Positions 32,535-41,342 of a DNA stretch of 47,490 nt are shown here, piece after piece. This stretch comes from Saccharothrix sp. NRRL B-16314 (GTDB taxonomy: Bacteria; Actinomycetota; Actinomycetes; Mycobacteriales; Pseudonocardiaceae), in assembly GCF_000716595.1 (NCBI RefSeq), contig NZ_JNXC01000047.1, positions 1 to 47,490 on the forward strand, read 5' to 3'. Position 1 is the stretch's first letter. Every line of letters starts with the position of its first letter. The notes under the pieces were generated by a model, which saw nothing but the letters and a program-made list of their open reading frames with translations, did no database searches and was not told the origin of the DNA. Made by a program: the position numbers and the translations under genes.

Positions 32535-34043
32535 CTAGACCGCTGTGCGCGACCACTGCTGGTTGGCGCCGGTGTTGCAGGTGTACTGCTTGAGCACCAC
32601 GCCGTCCGCGGTCGACGCGGCCGGCACGTCGACGCACTTGCCGCTGTGCCTTGCCCGCAGCTGGAAGTAGCTGCCGTTGGCGACCATCTGGAACTGCTGG
32701 TTGGTGCCGCTGCCGCAGGTGTACTGGACGAGTTCCGCGCCGTCGGCGGTCGAAGCGCTCACCACGTCGAGGCACTTCCCGCTGTGGCGGCTGACGATGC
32801 GCCAGTAACCGCTGCCGGCGTCCTCGAACTGCCACTGCTGCCACGCGTTGCCGCCGTACGCGTACTGGCCGACGCGCGCACCGTTGTCGGTGTTCGGCTG
32901 CTGGACGTCCATGGCCTTGCCGCTGTGGCGCACGTCGATCCGGTAGGACGTCGGCGGCGGTGTCGTCGAGCCGTCGCCCCAGCCGTACTTGATCCGCTCG
33001 GCGCCGGACGTGTTGCGGATGGTCAGGTTGAGGTCGGTGCCGCTGCCGCTCAGCGAGTACATCGAGTACCAGTCGTAGCCGATGGTCCCGGGCTTGCCGC
33101 CGAGGGCGGGCCAGTAGGTGCCGCCCATCCTGTTGTCGCGCATGACCTGGGCCATGGCCCGGATGTGGCGGACGAAGTTGTCCGTGCTGTTCGCGTCGCC
33201 GTAGTTGAGACCGGTCGACATCGGCGCGCCGAACTCGGTCGCGACCGCGCGGGACGCGCAGTTGCCCAGCCGCGTCTGGATGTGGCTCCGGAACGCGTCG
33301 TAGGTCATCGAACCGTAGAAGAACGCGTAGTGGTGGAAGGACAGCAGCGTCGAGTTGAAGCGGCTGTCGTTGCAGACGTCCCGCAGGTCCTGGCTGAAGC
33401 CGGTGCCGCCGATGAGCACCCGGCCGGGCACCGCCGACGTGTGGTAGGCGAGCCAGTTCGCCGCGACGTTGCGCCAGTCGGCCGAGGAGTAGCCGTGCGG
33501 CTCGTTCATCGGCTCGAAGTAGACGTTGCCGTTCGAGCCGTACGTGTTGGTCACGCTGGACCACATCGTGTTCCACGCGGCGAGGTTCGTGATCCTCCCG
33601 CCGGAGGCCGCGCCGTCCTCCCAGTAGGCGAGGATGACCTTGAACCCCCGGTCGGTGGCCGCGTCGATGGCGCCGCGGTACGCGTTCCACCAGGTCGTGT
33701 TGGCCACCGTGTGGGTGTTGACCGGCAACCTGACGGTGTTGACCCCCATCGTGGTGGACATGTCGTCGTAGAGGGCGTTGGCCTTGGCCCGCACGGTCGC
33801 GTAGCTGTCGGACTGGCTCAGGCCCTGCACCACGAGCGTGCCGGTGCTGAAGTTGTCACCCAGCACGGCCCAGTTCATGCCGCGGAACTGGTTGGTGGCG
33901 GCGTCGGCCGGCGGTGCGGGGACGACGACGCCCGCCGCCGCGGCGAACGCGGTCACCGCGAGGGCGGTCAGCAACCGGCGTAACGACCGGGTGGTCCGCG
34001 ACGGTCCTGATGAGTGCCCGTCAGACGCCCTGATCGATGTCAT
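32535..34043 (-). CDS. Secreted GH5-like endoglycosidase with ricin-type (CBM13) domain
   Basis: 502 residues. A long signal peptide (LRRLLTALAVTAFAAAAGVV then PAPPADA) precedes a GH5-type TIM barrel (about 48-345): MNWAVLGDN, the acid/base in FEPMNEPHGY and the nucleophile in VATEFGAPMS. A C-terminal ricin-B/CBM13 trefoil (about 365-502) has the repeated SGKCLDV/QW pattern (QQWQF, QQFQM, QQWSR). GH5 with such motifs act on cellulose, mannan or related beta-glycans; the subfamily is not resolved. It follows the GH43-like gene by 59 bases on the same strand, so both probably form one operon under the operator at 35562. The ribosome binding site at ATG 34043 is weak. Confidence 0.88.
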   Translation of the reverse strand: MTSIRASDGHSSGPSRTTRSLRRLLTALAVTAFAAAAGVVVPAPPADAATNQFRGMNWAVLGDNFSTGTLVVQGLSQSDSYATVRAKANALYDDMSTTMGVNTVRLPVNTHTVANTTWWNAYRGAIDAATDRGFKVILAYWEDGAASGGRITNLAAWNTMWSSVTNTYGSNGNVYFEPMNEPHGYSSADWRNVAANWLAYHTSAVPGRVLIGGTGFSQDLRDVCNDSRFNSTLLSFHHYAFFYGSMTYDAFRSHIQTRLGNCASRAVATEFGAPMSTGLNYGDANSTDNFVRHIRAMAQVMRDNRMGGTYWPALGGKPGTIGYDWYSMYSLSGSGTDLNLTIRNTSGAERIKYGWGDGSTTPPPTSYRIDVRHSGKAMDVQQPNTDNGARVGQYAYGGNAWQQWQFEDAGSGYWRIVSRHSGKCLDVVSASTADGAELVQYTCGSGTNQQFQMVANGSYFQLRARHSGKCVDVPAASTADGVVLKQYTCNTGANQQWSRTAV

Positions 34044-34102
34044 GGGATGTCCAATCACTAGATCCGGATTCCTGGGTCGAACCCCCGACTCGCCGGTCGG
34101 GC

Positions 34103-35413
34103 TCAGGCCTGGGCGCGGCTCCACTGCTGGTTGGCGCCGCTGCCGCAGGTGTACTGCCGGATGTCGGCCCCGTCGCCGGTGCCGGAGTCGACGACGTCGA
34201 GGCACTTGCCGCTGTGCCGTGCGACGATCCGGAAGTAGCTTCCGGTGGCCTGCCACTGCCACTGCTGGTTGGTGCCGCTGCCGCAGGTGTACTGGATGAT
34301 GTTGGCTCCATCGGCGGTGGAACCGCTCGCCACGTCCAGGCACTTGCCGCTGTGCCGGTTGACGATGCGGGAGTAGCCGCCGCCGGCGTCCTGGAACACC
34401 CACTGCTGGTTGCCGCCGCCGTTCCAGGTCCACTGCTTGACCTCGGCGTTGTCCGCCGTGGAGGCCGACACGACGTCCATCACCTTGCCGCTGTTGCGGT
34501 TGGTCACGCGGTAGGCGGGCACCGAGCCGGGCACGTCGGCCACCGGCAGGATCGTGCCGTGGCGGCAACCGGGGCACGTGATCTGGCTCAGGCCCGACCA
34601 GGAGTCCAGGTTCGCGCTGGTGGCCGTCCAGATGCCGCCGTTGGTGTACTTGTCGATCCAGATGCGCCAGGAGCCGTCGCCCATCAGCAACACGGCCGGT
34701 CCCTCGTAGCCCGAGCTCCACAACTGACCCCGGTTGCCCCACCCCGCGGTGAGGCTCGTGCTGGTCCAGTGCTCGATGTACTTGGAGGTCTCGTTCTTCG
34801 TGAAGGCGTGGTAGGTGCTGCCCGACTTCACCACGTAGGTGTCGATGTGGTTGGAGCCGAGGCCGGCCATCTGCGTCGGCCCGCTCCACGAGGTCAGCGC
34901 GCTGTTCTGGGCGGTGAAGACGTAGGGGCGGAAGCAGTTGGAGCACGTCGTCCGGGAAATGCTCACGATGATCCGGACGGTGCCGTTCTCGACGTAGAAC
35001 TCGGGCGCCCACGTGAACCGCGTGTCGGCGACGCCGGAGCCGACGCTGGTGACGTGCGTCCAGTTGACCAGGTCGGGGCTGGAGGCGATGGTGAAGTGCG
35101 TCGAGTTCGTCGTCCACGACTGGACGGTGTGGGCGATGTAGTAGAGCCCGTTGTGCTGGATGACGCTCGGGTCGCGCAGCACGCCGGACGGGCCGCGGTA
35201 GTCGGTGTCGGCCAGCACGCTGAAGTTCGTGCCGTTGGCCGACGAGTAGACCCACAGCTCCTGGTCGGCGGCGGCGTCTCCCTTGAAGGTGGTGTAGACG
35301 TAGCCGGGTGCGGCTTGGGCGGGTGAGGTGCCGGCCACCGCGACGCCGGCGGCGGTGAGCGCCACGATGCCGAGACGGGCCAGCCGGCGTCTCACCTTCG
35401 GCTTCCTGTTCAC
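34103..35413 (-). CDS. Secreted GH43-like propeller with ricin-type (CBM13) domain
   Basis: 436 residues. A signal peptide (LARLGIVALTAAGVAVAGTSPAQA) is followed by a GH43-like five-bladed propeller (about 36-300), with LRDPSVIQ (general base), FTWAPEFYVEN (clan motif) and SGYEGPAVLL (candidate acid). The C-terminal ricin-B trefoil (about 305-436) has three SGKxxDV/QQW repeats. Together with the downstream GH5-like protein it forms a second secreted polysaccharide-degrading pair. GTG at 35413 has AGGAG upstream. Control by the same LacI-type regulator as the AbfB operon is likely because the operators match. Confidence 0.86.
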   Translation of the reverse strand: MNRKPKVRRRLARLGIVALTAAGVAVAGTSPAQAAPGYVYTTFKGDAAADQELWVYSSANGTNFSVLADTDYRGPSGVLRDPSVIQHNGLYYIAHTVQSWTTNSTHFTIASSPDLVNWTHVTSVGSGVADTRFTWAPEFYVENGTVRIIVSISRTTCSNCFRPYVFTAQNSALTSWSGPTQMAGLGSNHIDTYVVKSGSTYHAFTKNETSKYIEHWTSTSLTAGWGNRGQLWSSGYEGPAVLLMGDGSWRIWIDKYTNGGIWTATSANLDSWSGLSQITCPGCRHGTILPVADVPGSVPAYRVTNRNSGKVMDVVSASTADNAEVKQWTWNGGGNQQWVFQDAGGGYSRIVNRHSGKCLDVASGSTADGANIIQYTCGSGTNQQWQWQATGSYFRIVARHSGKCLDVVDSGTGDGADIRQYTCGSGANQQWSRAQA

Positions 35414-35561
35414 GGGTGGTCTCCTAGCGGGTGCGGTGCCGGCGAAGGTCGGCCTGGGACGACGTGACCGCCGCGCAGGCGGCGGCCGGCCCGGGAAGCA
35501 GCGCAGTGGCCCTGTTCGTGGAGGGCACTGTCCGTCGGGTGTGACGGGCGCCACCAATCAG

Positions 35562-35575
35562 TGTGAACGCTAACA
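35562..35575. promoter_or_regulatory. LacI-type operator of the ricin-domain glycosidase operon
   Basis: Plus-strand TGTGAACGCTAACA; read toward the operon it is TGTTAGCGTTCACA, one base different from the operator at 16450. It lies about 150 bases before the GH43-like GTG start. Confidence 0.65.
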
Positions 35576-35628
35576 GTAGGTGGCCCGCTCGCTCAAGAGC
35601 GCAGCGGCACGTCTTGCCGGCAAAGGAA

Positions 35629-35660
35629 AACGACCCTCCGGAGGCCCCCGGAGGGTCGTT
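35629..35660 (-). terminator. Rho-independent terminator after the halogenase gene
   Basis: AACGACCCTCCGG (35629-35641) pairs perfectly with CCGGAGGGTCGTT (35648-35660) around a 6-base loop. On the minus strand the stem is followed by a T-rich TTTTCC, so it terminates the halogenase transcript, 54 bases after its stop codon. Confidence 0.85.
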
Positions 35661-35713
35661 CTCGTCGGTGCACCGTCCCCGCACGCCGCGATCCACTTCG
35701 GTGGGCGGTGCGA

Positions 35714-37297
35714 TCAGGCGGGCACCCGGTCTCCGTTCAGGATCGCGAGGTACTCCGCCTGGCCGGGCAACGTGGCCGCCAGGTCGGCCGCCTGCGCCCG
35801 GACCTTCGCGAACTCGCGGATCGCCGCGTCCGGCGGCAGCAGGTCGAGGGCCGAGCGGTGCCCGCGGGGCAGGTGCCCGCCGAGACCGAGCAGCATCACG
35901 TTGTAGGAGTACGACTCGAAGCCGTGGTAGTGCGGGTAGACGGACGCCGCGTCGGGCAGCATGCTCGACCACAGGTCCAGTCGCTCGGCGAGCCCGTCCG
36001 GCAGCGGCCGTTCCTTCGTCGCCTGCCAGTACCGGTTGTCGGCCCGCGCGGCGCACCGGTAGTGCAGGACGAGGAAGTCGCGGACGCCGTCCAGGCATCG
36101 CGCCACCGCCCGGTTGTAGCCGTCGACGGCGGCCCGGTCCCAGCTGTGGTCCGGGAAGTGGCGCACCAGCTGTTCGATGCCGTGCTGGATGAAGAAGATT
36201 CCGGTGGACTCCAGCGGTTCCACGAATCCGCTCGCCAGTCCGATCGCCACGCAGTTCTTGACCCAGGACCGGCGGTTGCGGCCGATGCGCATGCGGATGT
36301 GGTTGGCCTCCGCACCCTCCGCGGCGGGGCCGACGTGCTCCCGCAGCGTCCGCTCCGCTTCCTCCGGCGAGCAGTGCTCCTCGGAGTACACGTAACCGGT
36401 GCCGTTGCGGTGGTACAGCGGAATGGTCCAGATCCAGCCCGCGGGTGCCGCAGTGGCCGTGGTGCACGGCCGCATGCCGTCCCGCGCCGGGTTCGACGGC
36501 ACGCGCAGCGCCACGGCGCGGTCGTTGGGCAGGTGGTCCTGGTAGGACTCGAAGGTCTCGCCCAGCGCCTTGTTGATCAGCAAGCCGCGGAACCCGGTGC
36601 AGTCGATGAACAGCTCGCCGCCGACCCGGCCGTGCTCGGCGGTGACCAGACCGGTGATGAAGCCGCGCTGGTCCTGCTCGACGTCGACGACGTGGTCCAG
36701 AACGCGGCGCACCCCGCGCGAGGTGCCGTACCCCGCGAGGAACTCGGCCAGTTGGGCGGCGTCGAAGTGGTACGCGTAGGGGAACTGGGTGGCGGCCTGC
36801 TGCTCCACGATGGTCCGCCGGGTGCGGTCGCCGCCGTCGCGCAGCACCGACTCGAACAACTCGCCGTCGAGGAACTTCGGCGCCCGCTTGGCTTCCACGA
36901 GGGCGGGGAGGACCATGCACTCGGTGTCGAAGCGCCCGGTCCCCATCTTCAGCCACCACTCGGTGAGCGGGAAGCCGTCGACGATCCGGGGTCGTTCGAA
37001 GGGGTGGTAGAACACGTCGCCCGGCGCCCGCCAGCCCTCGAACCGGATGGCGAGCTTGTAGCTGGCGTTGCACGCGGGCATCCACTCGGCTTCGGTGAGG
37101 CCGAGGTAGTCGAAGAAGTGCCGCACGGTGCTGAAGGTCGCCTCCCCCACGCCGATGGTGGCTACCTTCGGCGATTCCACCACGGTGACCGATACCCGGT
37201 CGCCGAAAGCGGCGGTGAGGTAGGTCGCGGTCATCCACCCCGCCGTCCCACCGCCGAACACCACGACCTCGCGCACGGGAGCCCGCTCAGACTGCAT
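35714..37297 (-). CDS. FAD-dependent tryptophan halogenase (PyrH/SttH-like)
   Basis: 527 residues. It uses FADH2, O2 and halide to make HOCl and halogenate the indole ring of tryptophan. Seen directly: FAD motif GGGTAGW (15-21), catalytic Lys81 in NASYKLAIRFEGW, the family mark WIWTIP (288-293), and Glu363 in EPLESTGIFFIQ. Segments such as GVGEATFSTVRHFFDYLGL and FPLTEWWLKMG resemble the tryptophan 5-halogenase PyrH and the 6-halogenases SttH/Thal about equally, so regiochemistry stays open (5 or 6). ATG at 37297 has GAGGAGGAAG upstream. Reduced flavin most likely comes from the flavin reductase encoded at 41339-41896. Confidence 0.96.
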   Translation of the reverse strand: MQSERAPVREVVVFGGGTAGWMTATYLTAAFGDRVSVTVVESPKVATIGVGEATFSTVRHFFDYLGLTEAEWMPACNASYKLAIRFEGWRAPGDVFYHPFERPRIVDGFPLTEWWLKMGTGRFDTECMVLPALVEAKRAPKFLDGELFESVLRDGGDRTRRTIVEQQAATQFPYAYHFDAAQLAEFLAGYGTSRGVRRVLDHVVDVEQDQRGFITGLVTAEHGRVGGELFIDCTGFRGLLINKALGETFESYQDHLPNDRAVALRVPSNPARDGMRPCTTATAAPAGWIWTIPLYHRNGTGYVYSEEHCSPEEAERTLREHVGPAAEGAEANHIRMRIGRNRRSWVKNCVAIGLASGFVEPLESTGIFFIQHGIEQLVRHFPDHSWDRAAVDGYNRAVARCLDGVRDFLVLHYRCAARADNRYWQATKERPLPDGLAERLDLWSSMLPDAASVYPHYHGFESYSYNVMLLGLGGHLPRGHRSALDLLPPDAAIREFAKVRAQAADLAATLPGQAEYLAILNGDRVPA

Positions 37298-37423
37298 AGG
37301 GATCTTCCTCCTCAGGACCGAGTGCGGTGGCGATCGCGGTGGTCACCGCGGGCCGGGTTCTGGTGGCCGGATCGGTGGGGTCGGACGGCGGGTCCGGTCG
37401 CGTGCGGCTCGCCGGGACCTGCC

Positions 37424-37500
37424 GGAGGTGGCTCGCTCGTGACCGCAGCGGGGTGGCTCGCCGGGAACCGCTGCGGGGTGATTCGTCGGGAATCCGCTGC
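37424..37500. repeat. Three imperfect 25-26 bp tandem repeats upstream of the halogenase
   Basis: Units at 37424-37449, 37450-37474 and 37475-37500 share GGGGTGGCTCGCCGGGAACC-like cores ending CCGCTGC (or CCGCAGC in the first). They fill the 239-base gap between the antiporter stop and the halogenase start, where no gene is convincing. They could be regulator sites or simple slippage repeats. Confidence 0.6.
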
Positions 37501-37536
37501 GGGCAGCTCCCTCAGCGCCGTCCGGTCCTGCACCGA

Positions 37537-38931
37537 TCACTGTGAGAGTCCCCTGTCTCCCTGTGTCGGGCGCACTTCGGGTGGGCGGGCCTTGGGGGGT
37601 ACCCGGTCGGGCAGGTCGGCGGCGCCTCCCGTCCACGCCGCCGAGAGCAGCGGTCCGGTCAGGGCGGTCGTCACGAGCGCCATCCCCACCAGCGCGATGA
37701 ACAGCGCATCGGTGAGCAGCCCCGCCGACCGCCCGATCTCCAGCACGACGAGCTCGGTGAGCCCCCGGCAGTTCATCATCGCGGCCAGTGCGAACGAGTC
37801 CCGTCGCGGCAGTCGGAGCAGCGCGCCGACGGTGACCGTCGCACCCACCTTCGTGATCACGGCGAGTGCCACCGCACCGGCCAGCACCAACCACAGCAGT
37901 GGCGCGCCCGCCGCGGCCGGGCTCATCGCCAACCCGACGGAGGCGAAGAACACCGGCAGCAGCAACGTCCGCACCAGCCACTCCAAGCCGCCCAGGATCT
38001 CCGCGACCACGCGGACCGGCGGCGCGGCCAGCCCGGCGGCCAACGCGCCGATCGCCGCGTGCAGGCCCAGCGCGTGCGCCGCCCAGGCACTCAGGAACGC
38101 AACGGCCAGCAGTGCCACCGCCAGCGGCGCACGCGCGTGTTCACCGCGTCCGGCCAGCCTGCTCAGCGCCGGGCGCACCACTGCGCGCAGCACCACGGCA
38201 CCCACGACAGCCGGACCCACGACACCCAGGAAGTCCGCGCCGCCGAGCGCGACCGCCAGCAAGCACCAAGCGGTCGCGTCGCAGACGGCCGCGGCGGACG
38301 TGCCGAGCACACCCAACGGCGTCCGCAGCAGACCCCTCTCCTGCAACACCCTCGCGAGCACCGGCACCGCGGTGATCCCCATCGCGATGCCGCAGAACAA
38401 CCCGAACGACAACGGGTCCACTCCCGCCGGGCGGAACGCGGTGGGCAGCAGCGGTGCCAGCGCCGCGCCGGCGGCCAGCGGCACGGCCAGCGCCGCGTGC
38501 CCGACCACCAGCCCGGCGCGTCCCGTCCCGCGCAGCCCGGCGCGGGACAGCTCGGCGCCGACCAGGAACAGGAACAGCACCATGCCCACCTGCGCGAGCG
38601 CCGCGATCGCGGCCTCGGTACCCGGACCGAACAGCCAGGCGTGCGGTCCGGGCGCCAGCGCACCGAGCGCGACGGGGCCGAGCGCGATGCCCGCCGTCAG
38701 CTGGCCGACCACCTCCGGCTGGCGCAGCCGGACCGCCGCGCACCCGCCGAGGTGGGTCACCACGACGATCGCGGCGAGCGCGAGGATGTGCCGGTGCGCC
38801 CCGTCGTGGCCCGACAGGTGCACCGGGTTCCCGCTCCCCGTCGGCGCGAGGACCGCCAGCAGGACCGCGGCCGGAATACCCACCACGACCAGGTACGCGA
38901 CCACCTGCCGCAGCGGGCCGACCCGCATCAC
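37537..38931 (-). CDS. CPA2-type cation/proton antiporter
   Basis: 464 residues with about 11-13 membrane helices. Family landmarks are RQPEVVGQLTAGIALGPVAL, MVLFLFLVGAELS, the helix-break region AAAVCDATAWCLLAVAL with a conserved Asp, and AAMMNCRGLTELVVLEIG near the end, as in Kef/NhaA-like CPA2 exchangers. It exchanges Na+ or K+ for protons. Inside the halogenase locus it may serve export or self-protection, as such antiporters do in several antibiotic clusters. GTG at 38931 has GGAGG at 6 bases; ATG one codon later is the alternative. The halogenase follows on the same strand. Confidence 0.9.
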   Translation of the reverse strand: MMRVGPLRQVVAYLVVVGIPAAVLLAVLAPTGSGNPVHLSGHDGAHRHILALAAIVVVTHLGGCAAVRLRQPEVVGQLTAGIALGPVALGALAPGPHAWLFGPGTEAAIAALAQVGMVLFLFLVGAELSRAGLRGTGRAGLVVGHAALAVPLAAGAALAPLLPTAFRPAGVDPLSFGLFCGIAMGITAVPVLARVLQERGLLRTPLGVLGTSAAAVCDATAWCLLAVALGGADFLGVVGPAVVGAVVLRAVVRPALSRLAGRGEHARAPLAVALLAVAFLSAWAAHALGLHAAIGALAAGLAAPPVRVVAEILGGLEWLVRTLLLPVFFASVGLAMSPAAAGAPLLWLVLAGAVALAVITKVGATVTVGALLRLPRRDSFALAAMMNCRGLTELVVLEIGRSAGLLTDALFIALVGMALVTTALTGPLLSAAWTGGAADLPDRVPPKARPPEVRPTQGDRGLSQ

Positions 38932-39042
38932 GGGGCACCTCCGGGCTGCCCGTTCAGGCACGCAGGTGACCGGGCCGGCGTGGTTAGCATCGCAGCGACC
39001 GTGACTTCGCCCATCGTCTGTCCTTTCTGGAGCTCCAGTCGG

Positions 39043-40245
39043 ATGGACCCGGTGGAACAGGTGGTGTTCGACGTGGCAGAGCACAAAGCCGTGGTGATCG
39101 GTGGCGGTATCGGCGGTCTGGCGACCGCGTGCGGCCTGGTGGGGGCCGGGTGGGACGTGACCGTCTACGAACGCGCCCCCGCGCCGCGTGAGGTCGGCGC
39201 GGGCCTGTCGGTCGCACCCAACGCCGTGCGGGCGCTGGACTGGTTGGGGCTCGCCGAACCGCTGCGCGCCGCCGCCCAGCCGCAGGGGATCGGGGTCAAG
39301 TCGCGCGCGGGCCGTTGGATGGTGCGGTTGCGCGAAGCCGATCTGGTCGGCCGTTACGGCGCGCCCATGTACGCCATGCACCGGGGCGACCTGCACCGCA
39401 TGCTCCTCGACGCCGTCGGCGCGGACCGGGTGTGCACCGGCCACAGCGCCGTCGCGGTCGACACCGCCGAGGACGGTGCCGTCGTGCACTTCGAGACCGG
39501 CAGTGGACCGCGTGAGGTGCGAGCCGACCTGGTCGTGGCCGCCGACGGCGTGCACAGCCGCGTCCGCGCGGGCCTGTTCCCCGCGCACACCGGCGCGACC
39601 TACGCCGGTTACGTCTGCTGGCGCGGCATCGCCCCGGCGGGCGTGGTCGTGCCCGATTCCGATCCCATGTGGACGGACACCTGGGGTCGGGGCGGCCGGT
39701 TCGGTGCGGCGCCGCTGGCCGACGGGAAGGTGTTCTGGTACGCCAGCGCGGGCGGGCCGGAGGGTTCGATGACCGAGGTGACCCTCGCCGACATCGCCGC
39801 GCGGTTCGGCGCGTGGCACGCGCCCATCGCCGACCTGCTCGCCGCATCGGACCCGGCGGCGTTGCTGCGCAACGACATCTACTACGTCGGCGATCCCCTG
39901 CCGACCTTCACCCGCGGCCGGGTCGCGCTCCTCGGTGACGCCGCGCACGCGGTCACCCCGGACATCGGCCAGGGCGCCTGTCTCGCGGTCGAGGACGCCG
40001 TCGTCCTGGCCCAGTGCGTGAGCGCCCATGACGACGTGGCGGACGCACTGCGGGCCTACGACGCCGCGCGCAGGCCGCGGACCCAGCGACTGGCCGCCGT
40101 GTCCGGCAGGTCGGCCCGGGTGCAGCAGGTCGCCCACCCCGTCGCCGCGGCGCTGCGCGACCTGGCCGTGCGCCTGACCCCGACGAAGGTGTACCTGGAG
40201 GCAGGCGCGGAAGCCCTGGGCTGGCGGCCGGAGCCCGCGGTCTGA
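39043..40245 (+). CDS. Class A FAD-dependent aromatic monooxygenase
   Basis: 400 residues. It has the three marks of single-component flavoprotein hydroxylases: AVVIGGGIGGLATACGL (FAD ADP site), VVAADGVHSRVR (DG motif) and GRVALLGDAAHAVTPDIGQG (GD motif). These enzymes use NAD(P)H and O2 to hydroxylate an activated aromatic ring; relatives include kynurenine 3-monooxygenase and salicylate hydroxylase. In this locus a (halo)kynurenine or quinoline is a logical substrate, by inference. ATG at 39043 is used, with GGAG 12 bases upstream; GTG at 39072 (AGGTGG upstream) would give a start closer to the FAD strand. It is divergent from the antiporter. Confidence 0.92.
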   Translation: MDPVEQVVFDVAEHKAVVIGGGIGGLATACGLVGAGWDVTVYERAPAPREVGAGLSVAPNAVRALDWLGLAEPLRAAAQPQGIGVKSRAGRWMVRLREADLVGRYGAPMYAMHRGDLHRMLLDAVGADRVCTGHSAVAVDTAEDGAVVHFETGSGPREVRADLVVAADGVHSRVRAGLFPAHTGATYAGYVCWRGIAPAGVVVPDSDPMWTDTWGRGGRFGAAPLADGKVFWYASAGGPEGSMTEVTLADIAARFGAWHAPIADLLAASDPAALLRNDIYYVGDPLPTFTRGRVALLGDAAHAVTPDIGQGACLAVEDAVVLAQCVSAHDDVADALRAYDAARRPRTQRLAAVSGRSARVQQVAHPVAAALRDLAVRLTPTKVYLEAGAEALGWRPEPAV

Positions 40246-40247
40246 GG

Positions 40248-40279
40248 GCCGCTCCCGGTCGGTTCGCCCCGGGAGCGGC
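40248..40279. terminator. Bidirectional terminator between monooxygenase and methyltransferase genes
   Basis: GCCGCTCCCGG (40248-40258) and CCGGGAGCGGC (40269-40279) form an 11-bp perfect stem with a 10-base loop, directly after the monooxygenase stop and 50 bases before the stop of the convergent methyltransferase gene. Confidence 0.7.
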
Positions 40280-40328
40280 GGGCTCGGTTGTGGAGGGCCC
40301 AGCAGCGTCGGGCTCGGCTGCTGCGGGC

Positions 40329-41342
40329 TCACGCCGCGCGTGCCACCAGCACGTCGAAGGGACCGATCGGGACGCGGGTCTGCTGCCGCAGCCCGGCGGC
40401 GGCGAACAGGGTGAGGTAGTCGTCCGCGGTCCGTTCGCGGCCACCGGTGTTCACCAGCATGTTGAGGTCGCTCATCACGATGCCCGCGGCCTCGGGCGCG
40501 GCGAGGTCGGGCAGCACGGGTTCGACGACGACCACGACACCGTCCGCCGCCATGGCCGCGCGGCAGGCGGTGAGCAGGCGCACCGCGGCGTCGTCGTCCC
40601 AGTCGTGCAGGACGCTTTTGAGCAGGTAGGCGTCGGCTCCTTGCGGCAGTTCGGCGAAGAAGTCGCCCGCGTGCACCCGCGCCCGGTCGGTCACGCCCGC
40701 CGCCGCGAACACCCGGTCCGACCCCGCCACGCCCGCCGGCAGGTCCACGAGGACGCCGCGGGAGTCCGGGCAGGCGGCGAGCACCTGCGCCAGCAGGGTT
40801 CCGTTCCCGCCGCCGACGTCGACCACGGTGCCGAAACGGGTGAAGTCCACCGCCCCGACGACCCCCGGCGCGACGGCCAGGGTGAACTGCTCCATCGCGG
40901 TGTTGAAGACCTCGGCCTCCTCCGGGTGCTCGGCCAGGTGGGCGAAGTGCGACGTGCCGACCACCTTGTCCCACGCCGGTTGCCCGGTGCGCACCGAGTG
41001 CTCCAGCTCGCCCCAGCTGCGCCAGGCCTCCGGTCCGCTCACCACCAGCGCCATGCCGTGCAGCGAACCCGGCACGCTGGAACGCAACGCGTCGCACAGG
41101 GGGCCGGGTGCGAAGGTGCCGGGTTCGGTCTCCACCAGCACACCCAGGCAGGCCAAGGCGCGCAGCAGCCTGCGCAAGGCGCCCGGATGGGTTCCGGTTG
41201 CGTCGGCGAGCCCGGCGACGCCGGTGGTGCCGGACGCCACCAGGTCGGGCAGTCGCAGCCTGGCCGCGACGTGCACCACCTGCGCGGTCGCCAAACCGAA
41301 GAGCATCGGCATCAGATCGGGACCTGTCCGGGTGCGGCTCAT
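40329..41342 (-). CDS. O-methyltransferase (plant-type/ antibiotic O-MT family)
   Basis: 337 residues. An N-terminal winged-helix dimerisation domain (AQVVHVAARLRLPDLVASG, then THPGALRRLLRALACLGVL) precedes the SAM-binding methyltransferase domain with VVDVGGGNGTLL, DLPAGV, the AGDFFAELPQGADAYLLKSV region and VLHDWDDDAA, where the His is the usual catalytic base. It methylates a phenol or similar hydroxyl of a small aromatic. The ATG overlaps the flavin reductase stop in ATGA, so the two are made together. In this locus it would act after a ring hydroxylation, by inference. Confidence 0.94.
   Translation of the reverse strand: MSRTRTGPDLMPMLFGLATAQVVHVAARLRLPDLVASGTTGVAGLADATGTHPGALRRLLRALACLGVLVETEPGTFAPGPLCDALRSSVPGSLHGMALVVSGPEAWRSWGELEHSVRTGQPAWDKVVGTSHFAHLAEHPEEAEVFNTAMEQFTLAVAPGVVGAVDFTRFGTVVDVGGGNGTLLAQVLAACPDSRGVLVDLPAGVAGSDRVFAAAGVTDRARVHAGDFFAELPQGADAYLLKSVLHDWDDDAAVRLLTACRAAMAADGVVVVVEPVLPDLAAPEAAGIVMSDLNMLVNTGGRERTADDYLTLFAAAGLRQQTRVPIGPFDVLVARAA

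Noticed and set aside
37312..37533. A 73-codon minus-strand frame between antiporter and halogenase, considered as a small peptide precursor
   Set aside because: Its content comes from the tandem repeats, the ribosome binding site is weak, and no leader/core pattern or maturation enzyme is visible.
35708..39004. A 1,098-codon plus-strand frame opposite the halogenase and antiporter
   Set aside because: Low-complexity Arg/Pro/Ala/Ser composition and no family motif; both genes on the minus strand are complete and recognised.
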